Positions 45,937 to 57,111 of a stretch of 64,000 nucleotides of DNA are shown piece by piece; the first letter of the stretch is position 1, and every line of letters starts with the position of its first letter. The notes under the pieces were generated by a model. It searched no databases, was not told the DNA's origin, and worked only from the letters and a program-made list of their open reading frames with translations. Made by a program: the position numbers and the translations under genes. Where the stretch lies: NCBI RefSeq assembly GCF_031143425.1, contig NC_090445.1, forward strand, positions 1,578,742,049-1,578,806,048. Direction: 5' to 3'. The DNA comes from Pleurodeles waltl (Eukaryota > Chordata > Amphibia > Caudata > Salamandridae).

Positions 45937-46688
45937 GGGCATTACCAACCACAGATGCAGGCGTAAGTGTGTGAAAAAGGCTGCCTTATTGGAAACAGGT
46001 GCACTTACATCACAAACCTTGGCATTTGCCTTACAAAACTAAGGGTCTTACTATACAGTAATTCAACTATGTGTAACTTATCCCCTCCCTTATTCTACCC
46101 TCTCCTCCACTTCGTCCCCTGACCTTGATATCCTGTATCTCATTAAATATTCAGTCTGCTTCCTATCTTTAAACTGCCTTCTATTTTACATATCACCATG
46201 TAACTAATATAACTTCTTGAGCAACATTTAACTTCCTGGCTCGTCCATGCATGCTGTTTCCTACCCGCTCCCTATGAACCTGGACTGCCAGTTTTAAAAA
46301 CCGTACCTTTCTGTACACCATGATAACTTGCCATGCCCCCACCTCGCTGCAGCTGCTCAAAGCGACAACCCTAAACAAGCAATTTTGTTTTTGCATCTCC
46401 TGCCAACAAGCTAACCCACTAGGACTTAAACTATCCCAACAGAAAACTTTGAAACTATCCCAGATACGGGCCTGGGATGGAAGGAAGAAAGAGGACCTAA
46501 GCTATCCCCCAGCCTCTGTGTCACCACAAAATGGTGGCATCGTAGACAAAATGTCCGTTAAATACCTGGGCTACAGTAGCCCAACGATAGCCCATTAAAG
46601 CCAGTGGCGGCCGTGGAGTGCACCACTTTCCCAAACCTCCATGGGGGAGACCTCCTGGTGGTCATCTGTCCCCCCAGGACACCAGTAA
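45937..46688. other. Unidentified ~750-bp insert within the pseudogene
   Basis: Lies between GNMDLDRNSYPEVDVG and SLS..RARPVINI of the integrin frame. No TIR, poly(A), LTR or coding signature recognised. It could be an unlisted transposable element or a retained intron. Confidence 0.45.
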
Positions 46689-47143
46689 GTCTCTTTCACT
46701 GGACCTATTTTAGAGCACGGCCTGTTATCAACATTAAAAAATGTATTTGAGTAATCCCAAACAGGATTGAACTGAACAAGAAGACCTGCACTAGAATTGC
46801 ATCCAGTGGAATTTAAAAGACTGTAGATACCTGTTTTGCATATTTTGCTAATCCAAAGGACTTCGGCCCAACAATATCAATTGTTTACATTTTTGAAGCA
46901 ATTACGAAAAGGAGGAACATCGAATGCCATCATGAGTTCAGTTTACTGATTGCCCCTCTAACTCCAAGTTCACTGGAACCTTTTCTCATGTTTGGATGAA
47001 CATAGAGCAATGTGCGAATGCCAGGCTTCAGCTGCAGGAAAATATTAAGGATAAGCTACAATTTATTCCTGAATCTCTTTCTGTGGAAATAGAAAGGTCC
47101 ACCCGTTGGGGTAACACAGAATCCAGCACACTACCAAATCTCT
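46689..47143 (+). pseudogene. Integrin alpha-6-like piece 3 (propeller exit and thigh domain)
   Basis: Reads ARPVINIKK, NRIELNKKTC and CFAYFANP. After frameshifts it continues SNSKFTGTFSHVW, LQENIKDKLQFIPESLSVEI. In-frame stops are present. It ends at the target duplication of the antisense L1. Confidence 0.8.
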
Positions 47144-47451
47144 CTTTTTCATTTTTTATTTATTTTTGCATTTAAAGCAGGTAGAAAAGGAAACAAATAT
47201 TGACGGCAGATCATTGCTACAATAAAAATACATAAACCAAGCCCTAAGCATCTTGACATAAAATATCACCTAAAAAAGAAGACATAGGCATATAATGTAC
47301 ATACTGAGCCAATACTCTAAGTCATTTAGTAGATCACAGAACTATGTCTAGGGAGTCAAGGTCCTTGCAAGGTTCTTCATTGAGGTCTAATCTATAGCCC
47401 TCTCACAATAAAAAAAAAATCTCTTAATAGCCCCTACTCGTAAAGCATAAA

Positions 47452-47641
47452 GGGGGTTATTCTAACTTTGGAGGAGGTGTTAATCCGTCCCAAAAGTGAC
47501 GGAAAAGTGACGGATTTACCACCAGCCGTATTACGAGTCCATTATATCCTATGGAACTCGTAATACGGCTGGTGGTATATCCGTCACTTTACCGTCACTT
47601 TTGGGACGGATTAACACTCCTCCAAAGTTAGAATAACCCCC
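47452..47641. mobile_element. 190-bp near-perfect foldback MITE
   Basis: Two ~89-bp arms starting gggggttattctaac and ending with the complement, separated by a 12-nt centre (attatatcctat). Only a few mismatches or short indels separate the arms. Nested in the 3' part of the antisense L1. Confidence 0.8.
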
Positions 47642-47775
47642 AAAGTCTTTCCCTTGCTTTCACCTTCTGCATCCCTTTAATGCCCAGCTCTCAAAAGTGG
47701 GAACTCCTTCCAATTTCCATTTCTGGAGAATTAAAGATTTACCCATCAAAGAAGCAATGAAGAAGAGTTGTTTTT

Positions 47776-48650
47776 TCACGCCTGGATCCAGGTTATGGAA
47801 CCGGTGTCCGCAATCATAGAGGTCCAGATCCCTCCGACCCCACTTATCAGCCTCTTGGGGGTATTACCTCACACTAAACATGACAAAAACTATTTGAAAC
47901 TTGTCGACTTGGCAACCGTACTCTACAAATGTTTGATCAACATGAACTGGAAAGCTCTTGAACCCCCTTTAATAGATTGCTGGCTTCAAGTAACCCACAA
48001 CTGGGATCTAGCTGAGGCTGAAGCCATGGCGCTGGTTGGGAGATCTCAAGGTGTCACTAATGTGGCCACAGCATGGGACATGTATGTCCTTCAGCTGCTC
48101 AATAAACGACACCCCCTCAAGATGCATGATACTACCAGGCGGACTGTGCAACATATGACTTGACTGCTCCCGCCACCTACAATCAATACAATTTATGTCT
48201 CCGACATGATGCTTACCTCCTGCTCTTGAAACATATGACCACTTGCCTATATGAACCTACTCCCTAGTTAAAGACCACATTGTGCACCCAAGAATGCCCA
48301 CCCCTTCCAGATTTGAACAGACATGAGACATCCATCATGCTCAACTACCCAGACAGTCTTTTATTGAATAGTTGTATTATTGTTTTAACGTTGCATTATT
48401 GTGTTGTATAATATGCTTATTAGCTTATCCTGTGATTACTTAGATAAACTGTGATCCTATATACCCCATGTATAACTACCCTCTTCAATGTATCCTGACT
48501 TTGTATCTCATTCAGATTTGTCTGATGAGCTCAGCTGTAGACATTGTTACCAATGTCATCACGCTGTCTATGTATCACTGCCTATTAATCATCCCTTAAT
48601 GTATGTCAACTGAAATTTAAGTAAATGTTAATAAAAACATTTTTTTTAAA
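47776..48650 (+). pseudogene. L1-type LINE 3' fragment (sense)
   Basis: The 131-codon frame at 47768-48163 reads as the extreme C-terminus of an L1 ORF2, with a MNWKALEPPLIDCWLQVTHN block. A 3' UTR and aataaaaacatttttttt follow near 48630. It is inserted in the 3' region of the antisense L1, giving a tail-to-tail junction near 48640-48670. Confidence 0.6.
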
Positions 48651-50997
48651 AGAAGATTTTTTTTTTATAATGAGGTAAACCTAATGAGTTACATCGCCTA
48701 AAAAGGGCTTACAAGGCATCAGGTACGACTGTACCCTGAAGCTTGTCACTAATCCACTTGAAAACCTTGTTCCAAAAGTTATACAAAGCAGGGCAACTGT
48801 AACATTCATTGAGCCAATCACCTTTACTAAACCCACGTCTAAAACATAGATCTGATGCTGAAGGAAACATTTGGTGAAGCCGAGATGGTGTATAGTAAAG
48901 CATCCACTTGGATAGAAAGGCCATTCTTTTATAATTGGCTCCTCTAATAGCTTTATAGGCCCATTGATTGCACTGACTCCAGGTGGATGAATGAATCCTG
49001 GAAAGTTTCGAATTTATCTAAGGTGGCCGGAACCAACTTGATAGTAAGTTGTTGTATTAATATTTGGTACCATTTGCCCATACCTATTAGTGCCATACAA
49101 AAGTAGGTTTGATAAAGGAAGAAGCTAATGCATCCTTTGGAGGCTGGACTTTTTGAAGAAATCATTTGAAATGGAGATATGAAAAGCAGAGTGTGTCTGG
49201 AGTTTCTGGATTACTCAATTTAATCAGACTCCAGGACTTCATGGTTCCGACCATAAACAAATCCATAAAGCAAGATATCCCAGTTTCCCCCCAGTTGCGA
49301 ATAATCTCCTTTTCTACTTGAAGAAATAGTAGATAGAAATCTTTTAGCAAAGTATTGGGATGATCTGAGGGTAAAAAATCCTCTTGTAATTGGGTATACC
49401 TACAGAACACAACAAAGGGGAATTTATATCTGACACATTCCAGAAGCTTAGGGATTTTAAGGAATAGGGTTAGCCTTATTGCTATTTCAATGAGCATTTG
49501 CTCAAGATGAAAATTATTAAACCAATTCTGTGGGATTTCTGCTCTGACGCACCAGTCTTAAAAGGCAGCCTGATAATACTTTTTAAGTTGGGGAAGCACT
49601 AGACCACCATCATCTATATTTAAGTACAAGGTTTCTAACTTGGTTTGAGGTTTTTTCCCAAGCCAGATAAAATGTTGCGGCATCTGCCCTAGCTCGGTGA
49701 AGGATCCCCGGGGCACCTTAATTATTACGTTAGTGAAAATAAATAGGAAAAGTGAAGAATCATCATTTTAATCAATGCTGTGCATCCATCAACAGTAAGA
49801 GGATATGACTGCCATTGATGTAGTAATTTCTGGGCTTTAAAGAGAGTAGGCAAATAATTAAGTAATATAATTCCAAAAAATCATGGGATATAGGGATGCC
49901 TAAATATCTAATAGGGTTTAAATCCTGGACCTGAGGCTGCATCTCCATTGGAAGTATTAAACTCGGTTAGTTGCATAAAAGGGCTTCCAACTTAGCGTGG
50001 GTAATTCTATAACCTCCTAAGTCAGAAAATACTTTAATCTTTGCAAAGGTTCTAGTAATAGTTTGCTCTTCAACTTCCCGATATAAAATCAAGTTGTCAG
50101 ACAATAATTCCATCTTTGGTGCAACCTGGAGAGGGTCTTGCCAGAGAGCTGAAACCAAAGGCTCAATAAACAGTGCAAATAGCACTGGAGACATTGGGTA
50201 CCCCTGGCAAGTGCCACGACTAATCAAGAGTGCCCCTTCCATATGTGCATTGGCTATAACTTTGGCCCTACCATAAAGATTGCCTAAAAGTAGCACTATC
50301 TTTGGGGGAAAGCCAAAACAACCCCATCCTCCTTCACCTCCCTGCCATGGAGCCTTTCTCACGCAGGCCTTCTACCTGACGATCCTATCCTCCCCCTCCT
50401 CCTCCATTCTCCCCTTTTTGAGTGTTTTGATATGGCACTCAGAACACTACTACCGGGAAGGTAGTGCAGGACACGCATTGGCTTGATAGTTTGCTAAGGA
50501 AGAATCATGATGGTCCATATGCACCATAGAAAACCCGTGAGCAACAAACAAAATATCAAAAATACACCAATAATATACAGTTTAGGCCCTCCCCTCCACC
50601 CCACAAACCCCCTAAATCTGACCAGGCTCTCTAGTGCTCTTTTTCCTCCTATATAGTCCTCTATGAGACAGGAGAGACAGCAGAGCCAGTGGAGCTTCCT
50701 TGTTCTCCTTCTCTCTTGAAGGAATGTGAGAAGTTTGCTGGATTGGAAAATCTGAGCTCGCCCCTTGAAGATGACCTTGAGTTTGGACTGCAGAATCATA
50801 CCAGCTGGGGCTCCAAGGCCACTTCAAGTAATTTATTAATGCCACAAAGTCCATGTGTCATTGTGCAGTTAAAGAAGACATATCTGAAAAAATGAAAAGT
50901 GTAAAATTGTCTGGGGTCATAAAGGATTGCGCTAGATAAAACTTGCTCTTTAAATCTGAAATCTTCAAAGTTCACCAAAATGGTTCTTGGATACTTA

Positions 50998-51547
50998 GGG
51001 GGTCATTACAACCTCGGTGGTCTTGCAAGAAGACCGCCGAGGCTGCCGGAGACAGAATTACCGTGTTACCGTGTTACCGTCCGCTGGCCCAGCGGAAATG
51101 TCACATCAACATTGCTGCCGGCTCGTAATAGAGCCGGCGGCAATGCTGATGTGCAGCGGGTGCAGTAGCACCCGTCGCACATTTCACTGCCCGGAAATGC
51201 ACGGCGGGGCTATGCCTGGGGGCCCCGGCACTGCCCATGCCAAGTGCATGGGCAGTGCAGGGGCCCCCAGGGGCACCCCAAGTCCCCTTACCGCCAGCCT
51301 TTCCATGGCGGTGTTTACCACCACGGACAGGCTGGCGGTCGGGGACTCATAATCCCCAGGGCAGCGGTGCTTGCACCACTGCCCTGGGGATTATGACCGG
51401 CAGGCGGAAACCTGGTGGTAAATTGGAGGGGCCAGCGGTATGGGGGTGGCTTTTGCACCACGGTCATAATTGCTGGCGGAACACCGCCAGCCTGTTGGCG
51501 GTGTTACCGCCACCTTACCGCCGGCCGCCAGGGTCGTAATGACCCCC
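50998..51547. mobile_element. MITE with GGGGGTCATTAC ends and TTA duplication
   Basis: A 550-bp element begins gggggtcattacaacc and ends gtcgtaatgaccccc, flanked by TTA (50995-50997 and 51548-51550). That is typical of PIF/Harbinger-type elements. It splits L1 ORF1 between the KLDDIENR and ILVNFEDFRF blocks. The GC-rich interior has several palindromes and no transposase. Confidence 0.82.
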
Positions 51548-53437
51548 TTAGTATTCAAAGGACGAGTTATTGGGACCAGATGTGCATAAGTAATGGTTAA
51601 GTCTGTCCCTTCAGGTCTTTTATCCGGCAAAACATGTTTAAAGATGAGATCTAATATTACTGTTGTGACTGGTCGGCATGCCTCACCATCTTCCGGAATG
51701 CCTATAAACTTTAAATTTAACCGCTGTGATCTATTCTCTATGTCATCTAGTTTCAACTGCAGCTCCTCTGATTCTGTTTGGATTTTGGAATGTATCCCCT
51801 CCTGGTTGTTGCTTGAGTCTCCTAGAGAAGAAACCTTCTGCTAAACCTGAGTCAAACTGGAAGAATTCATAGTTTGATTAGATTTTCCACCTGTGGAGGT
51901 CTGAGTCTCATTTGAGCCAAATTCCATACGGGGTTCTGTGCTGTTGTTCTGCTCACAACTTTTTTCTTGAGCTTGATCCCCTCCTTTGGCTTCTTCTGAC
52001 CCTCGTTGGAGCCGACTGCAGAGAAAAAAGAGTAAACATTCTTTATAGGTTTCTCTGTGTTAGTGTGTTATGAGTCTGGCAGAAGAGGGAGCTGACTTAA
52101 AGGTTGCAAGGCTATTGCCAACTGGCTGGCTTCCATGTCTTCTGGGCAAAGAATGCGTTCACTTGGAGAGCTCATTAGGAATGGTGAATGATGGCTTGAT
52201 TCATCAGGTAGGGGAGACCGCAGTACTGTTAGTGGGCCAGGGTGAGGAATCAAGTTGAAGGCTGACAGATCTCGAACTTTGTTGGCTTTGGGATTTTTCT
52301 TAACAGTGTGAGTGTTCATTGAATGATCTCTCGAAATGTGTTTCATTGATGGTTTTTGCTTGCTAGATAGCTCCTACACGGGAGGAATGGTGGAATGGAG
52401 ACACAGGGGATTTTCACTGGGGAGCCACAAGCTGCATCTGTGCTACACAATCTACTTTTGCGGACACCCGGCTACTGTCTACTCAAGGAGGGACCTCGAG
52501 TACCTCTACAGGTTGCTTCAACTACCAATCTTCACCTGTTCACCTGGTGCAAAGGCTCCCTTTCGTCCACTCTGCTCCGCTTACTCCTTGTTGCTTGATC
52601 AGCCAATGATCTACCCGTTTATAGTTTGTGCACTTTCTTCTTTTCCCCTTCTCCCCCCCTTGAAGAGGAGAATTCCTCTACTGCCACTGCCACCACCACT
52701 CATTGCTCACTCTCACCAAATTAAGTGATGCTAACGGATAAGCTTAATAAGCCTTTTAAGCCTTGTAAGTCCTTATAAGTCTGAAAAAGCTGCACTAGCT
52801 TAGCCCACCAAATAGCTTCTTACAACTCTGATAGCCCCTCCTTGCCTAGTTATCCAGTTCCAAAATGAAAGCAAGAAGCTAAACAAGAATGATATGCAGC
52901 ATATTATGCTCCTTCAGCAGCACAATGTGCATGATTCTCTCAAGCAGAGTCCCTTAAGCCCCTAAAAATAGATCCTTAATTCACACGACCGATCAGTTTT
53001 AAAATATGCCTCACACCCTCCAATGATTAAGCATCAGAATTGCATCTATTTAGTCATTATTTTTTGTTTTCCTCAAGAGCTGGATGGTTGGGGCTCAAGG
53101 GTGGAGGGGGTGTCACTGACCGTGGAAGTTGGTTGAAAGCAGCTACCAGCGCACCGCCACTTGACATGCCACTGTTGCCATTGTTGTCTTATGGGGCAAC
53201 TTCAAAGTGCTAATTCAGCAAACACGTGATCATTTCAGCTGAGCCGTCATGTCGCACCATTCCTCCGCAGCCTTAGGCTCTGTAACCATGGCAGCCATCG
53301 ACAATCAATCATTGATTACAAGCAGGAGAAAACATCTTGCCTCCCCCTCTAAGTGACACCCTCCACGATGTGAGTCCCGCTACCTGCTACCCGGAAGCAG
53401 ATTCAGCCCCAGAGCATGATGGGAGCTCTATGTGCCT

Positions 53438-53878
53438 GAAATCCACCACACACTACAAATTCTCATCCCAATCCTATATTTGAATGTACCAAACATCGTC
53501 AATTCAGAGGTGCAATTTTTAAAAGATGGCTGGGATGTTGGTAACATATGTCTCAGCAACCTGAAAATAGACACCAAATTCCATATCCAGGGAGGAGATC
53601 AGGAAGAACTTTCCTATTTACAAATCGAACATGGATTCCAGTGCTTCTGCTCAAAGACCAGGAAAATATTGCTCAGGAAATCACAGCCGCCACCAAAGGT
53701 GAATATGCTGATCCACTTTACCAGAAGGTCTGTTTTATTCTGCCCACAAAGAGCTGAATGAATTCCTCAAAAAGCACCTAACTTGTTCTGCCAACCAGAA
53801 TGGTTCTCTTGTAGACTGTGAACTGGGAAATCCTTTCAAAAGAGGTTATATTTAGGTTAGTTATGAATACAAATCAAG
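53438..53878 (+). pseudogene. Integrin alpha-6-like piece 4 (thigh/calf region)
   Basis: Reads SEVQFLKDGWD, NICLSNLKIDTKF and, after a shift, LLLKDQENIAQEIT. A last frame gives LTCSANQNGSLVDC and ELGNPFKR. The spread over three frames shows decay. Confidence 0.85.
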
Positions 53879-54419
53879 GGGCATAGTTATAAGCCCCTAG
53901 TGCCACCTTGCGCCACATTAGCTTCATTTCTTTTTATGCTTATGTGGCCCAACGAGGACAAAATCCTAGCGTCATATTTACAAAGTGGCGCAATGCATGC
54001 ATTTTGCCACTTTGTAACACTTTGCACTACATTATGCCTGCGCCAGGCATAATGTAAGCAAATGAGGCGTTCTCCCGTTAGGGGCGCAGAAAAAATGGTT
54101 CAAGGAAAGCCATGAGATTTCCTTGTGTCATTTTATATGGCACTTTTAACGCCTGCTGAGAGAAGGTGTGAAAAGGGGGCTTCCATTATTTATAATGGTC
54201 CCCTATGTACTCTGCAGGAGTAGCGCCAATATTTTGGCACTACTCCAGCAGAGTACATCAATAGAGTCATGAAAAATGAAGCTATTGCCCCTTACCCTGC
54301 GCCATGGTGCGCCGTATTTTAAATATTTCACACACATGGTGGTGGTAGGGGGGCGCTAAGGGGCGCAGGGAAAGTGGCGCTGCACTCAGTGCAGCGCCTT
54401 TTGTCATAAATCTTCCCCC
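53879..54419. mobile_element. MITE with AAG duplication in the pseudogene
   Basis: About 541 bp. Starts gggcatagttataagc and ends cataaatcttccccc, with AAG at 53876-53878 and 54420-54422. The interior has GCGCCA-type inverted motifs and no ORF of note. Confidence 0.65.
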
Positions 54420-55100
54420 AAGTGTCTATGAACACAGCTGAGCTAGCGATTGCTCTGGATTTATAAACAACAAGCAGCCAGGATAACCTGAAACAAGTAG
54501 CTGCCAAGCTCAAGTGTTCATTTAACTTCTCTTAGTTTCTGGGATTGCCAAGCCACTCCAGGTGTATTTTGGAGGCAAAGTGCTCAGTGAAAGTACTATG
54601 AAGGTGAAGGATGATATTGGAGGCTGCATAGAGTTTGAGTTCAAGATAATAAAGCTTGGTAAACCAATTAAAACATTTGGAACTGCTTTCTTGGATATGC
54701 AGAGGTCAAAGGAAATAAGCAATATGAACAGTTGCTCTGTCTGATGAAGATCTATTCTAGGGACTTGGAAAAAGTAACTTGCCACCCATAGGATGAATTA
54801 AACAGATTAAGAATACAGGCATCCCCGGCACAAGAAGTACATGAGAAGTTGGAAAAAAGAACACTGCAGACACATCATTCCTATCTTCAGAGAAAAAGAA
54901 ATATTTAGAGCTGGTATGCAATTGCTACGCAAAATGTGTAAACATAAGGTGTATTTTGCAAGGGCTCGACATCAATGGTGTTCTAGTAGCACATGCGAGG
55001 TTGTGGAATAACATCTTCCTGGAGGAATATGCAGAGCTGGTTACCTGGACATTCTTGTTAATGCTACTGTCAATGTTGATTCATTTGCTACAAACATTTA
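54420..55100 (+). pseudogene. Integrin alpha-6-like piece 5 (calf domains)
   Basis: TTSSQDNLKQVAAKLK (with stops), then GIAKPLQVYFGGKVLSES, DIGGCIEFEFKIIKLGKP, RSKEISN. After further shifts it reads CNCYAKCVNIRC, RLWNNIFLEEYAEL, DILVNATVNVDSFATNI. It continues directly into piece 6 across the next MITE. Confidence 0.85.
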
Positions 55101-55610
55101 GGGGCCGATTACGAGTTTGACGGTCCCAATGCAGGGCTGCCAAACTCACAGGGAAGATGCCACTACGGTGACGCTCCCCCCGCCCTATTACAAGGTTTCC
55201 GCCAGTCTGGCCTGGCTGACCAGTGGAAACCTTGAAATAGAGCGTTCCCCAGACAGGCGGGAACAGTGCTACAAGTGCTAACTGGTAGCACACAGGGGGC
55301 CGACCAGCTCCGCCAGAATGCGCACCGTCTGCTGTGCAGGGGGACCCTTACACTTGTTCTCCTCCAGCCTTTTCATGGTGGGGAAACAGCCATGAAAAGG
55401 CTGGCAAATAAGGTTGTAATCAGCCCTGGCTTATCCCAACCAAGACCTCCTTCAGCCCTTAGGGATCTTGGATCCGGGTGGAGACGGCGGTCTGTTAGCA
55501 GGTCTGCCCATCAACCTTGTAATGTGACGGTCTGACTGTCACAGCTGCGGTCGTCCGACTGCCTCCAAGAGTCGTGCGGTCTTGTGACCTCCAGACCAAT
55601 AATCAGGCCC
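55101..55610. mobile_element. MITE inserted in pseudogene calf domain
   Basis: A 510-bp element begins ggggccgattacgag and ends aataatcaggccc, flanked by TTA (55098-55100) and TAA (55611-55613). The pseudogene frame (ATN-I-K-IPNVG) implies the target was TAA, so the left copy has mutated. Contains the ccttttcatgg/ccatgaaaagg palindrome shared with 26288-26682. Confidence 0.8.
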
Positions 55611-55800
55611 TAAGATTCCGAATGTGGGCACTCAAATTTGTGTTACTGTGTTCCAGAGAAGACAGTAGCTCTATATACAGGAGTGCCACCGTGGATTATT
55701 TTTATTGCAGCACTTGTGATATTTTTACTGTGGAACTGTGGGTTCTTTAATCGCACAAGGTATGATGACAGCATCCCACGACACAATGCTGACTCCTTGA
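55611..55800 (+). pseudogene. Integrin alpha-6-like piece 6 (membrane anchor)
   Basis: IPNVGTQICVTVF, then a frameshift to KTVALYTGVPPWIIF and a hydrophobic helix. This is followed by the juxtamembrane NCGFFNRTRYDDSIPR. GFFNR replaces the canonical GFFKR. Similarity ends in the cytoplasmic tail at about 55780. Confidence 0.88.
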
Positions 55801-56064
55801 CTTTCCAATAATAGTGAAAGGTCCTTGTATATCACCCTGACGAATGCCCAAGTCCGTGATAGGCTAGTATAATGCAGAAACATGTTGGCACCACAGAGGT
55901 TTGCAAGGGGCCATGATACCCACTAACACCCTCTGTTACTACATTGGAGTATTTTTCATCAAAACCCCAGGATACGATCTAATAAAGGAATTCTTGTGGT
56001 TTATCCTGAGGGGCTTTTAAGGGTAGAAACTGGAAACCAAAACAATTGGTCCACTGAGATTTAA

Positions 56065-56776
56065 GACCAGATGTACGAAGCATTTTTTCAAGTTGCAAAC
56101 GGCGACTCGGCGAATCGGCCCATTTGCAACTTGAAAAATGCTATTTGGGATGTACAAAGCCCAAACTGCGATTCGGTACCTTGTTACCGAATCGCAGTTT
56201 GGGTTTCGCGATTCAGTATTAGGAAGGGGCGTGACAAGGGCGTCCCTTCCTAATACCGAATCCAGATGGTATGTATGATTGTTTTGTGAATGCGGTCGCA
56301 AAGCAATCGCAGTTAGCACCATTTTCAAACTGGTGCTAACCCATTTGCAAACAGGAAATGGAAACTTTGTGAATGGTAGCGAAAATATTTTTTCAGAGCA
56401 GGCAGTGGTCCCACGGACCACTGCCTGCTCTGAAAAAATGAAAAGAAAACTTTTTTCAATGCATCTCATTTTCCTTTAAGGAAAACGGGCTGCATTTAAA
56501 AAAAAACTGCTTTATTTAAAAGCAGTCACAGACATGGTGGTCTGCTCTCTCCAGCAGGCCACCATCCCTGTGAGGGCTGCCATTCCCAACGGGTCGAGGT
56601 TGCAAATTGCGACCTACCCCATGAATATTCATGAGGTAGGACATTTGTGACCCCATTGGGAATCGCAAACATTGTAAAGTATACTGTTGTACATCCGGTA
56701 TTGCAATTCGCAAATTGCGAGACACTAAGACTCACAGTTTGCGAGTCGCAATACCGGATCTTTGTACATGTGGCCC
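56065..56776 (+). repeat. Multi-hairpin palindromic element, copy 4
   Basis: Same hairpin order as copies 1 and 2. Its ends are diverged (gaccagatgtacg and gtacatgtggccc). The cagagcaggcagtggtcc palindrome is near 56394-56436 and an ATGAATATTCAT-centred hairpin near 56620. This is the most diverged of the four copies. Confidence 0.75.
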
Positions 56777-57111
56777 GTAATTTTTAAGAACTCCCTCAAG
56801 GAAGTTCAAACTGAGGTTGAGTCCGCCCTGGTAGTTTCACCTTACCAGGGTTGGTCGAGGTGGCTGATAATGAAGCATGTCACACTACGTGATTGAGCCC
56901 ACCTCAACTAAATCTGGAAATGATCAGGGTCTCTAAGGCAAGATAGGAAGCTTACTAGGCTAGATACATCTTTTGGGGCCCTTAGAAAATAAACTTAAGG
57001 CCCTCTAACTGGCTACCATGGCATTTTTTTAATTTACAGTGAACAGAGGCTGGTGTGGGACCTCAGTTAATCCTCACTTTTCTCTTTCTGTGCTGGAGAT
57101 AAGATGTTGGT

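Larger units (their letters stand above)
47144..53437 (-). pseudogene. Antisense L1-type LINE inserted in the pseudogene, with nested insertions
   Basis: Its poly(A) tail reads as a T-rich run at 47144-47175. Diverged target duplications flank it (gaatccagcacactaccaaa at 47119 and gaaatccaccacacactacaaa at 53438). On the minus strand ORF1 begins near 52346 (MKHISRDHSMNTHTVKK). It contains the hallmark KLDDIENRSQRLNLKFIGIP (near 51700) and YPRTILVNFEDFRFKEQVL (near 50990-50930). RT text lies at 49967-50362 (FPPKIVLLLGNLYGRA, SRGTCQGYPMSPVLFALF; the catalytic box is degraded). ORF2 C-terminal text reaches 48709. The endonuclease and first part of RT are missing between about 50480 and 50362, an internal deletion. 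Many stops and frameshifts. Confidence 0.82.
44953..55800 (+). pseudogene. ITGA6: Integrin alpha-6-like processed pseudogene, shattered by insertions
   Basis: Six collinear + strand pieces read as an integrin alpha chain from the FG-GAP propeller to the membrane anchor. The best diagnostic pieces are the calcium loop NQDGYQD, NMDLDRNSYP, the C-terminal DELGNPFKR-like CELGNPFKR, and the transmembrane helix followed by CGFFNRTRYDDSIPR. Integrin alpha chains carry GFFKR there, and the RYDDS continuation points to alpha-6. Stops and frameshifts occur in most pieces. Pieces that flank each MITE join without loss, and I see no intron-like interruption in most of the length. This argues for a retrocopy and against a duplicated gene. 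The 5' half of the coding sequence and the cytoplasmic tail are absent or unrecognisable. It is non-functional. Confidence 0.85.
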
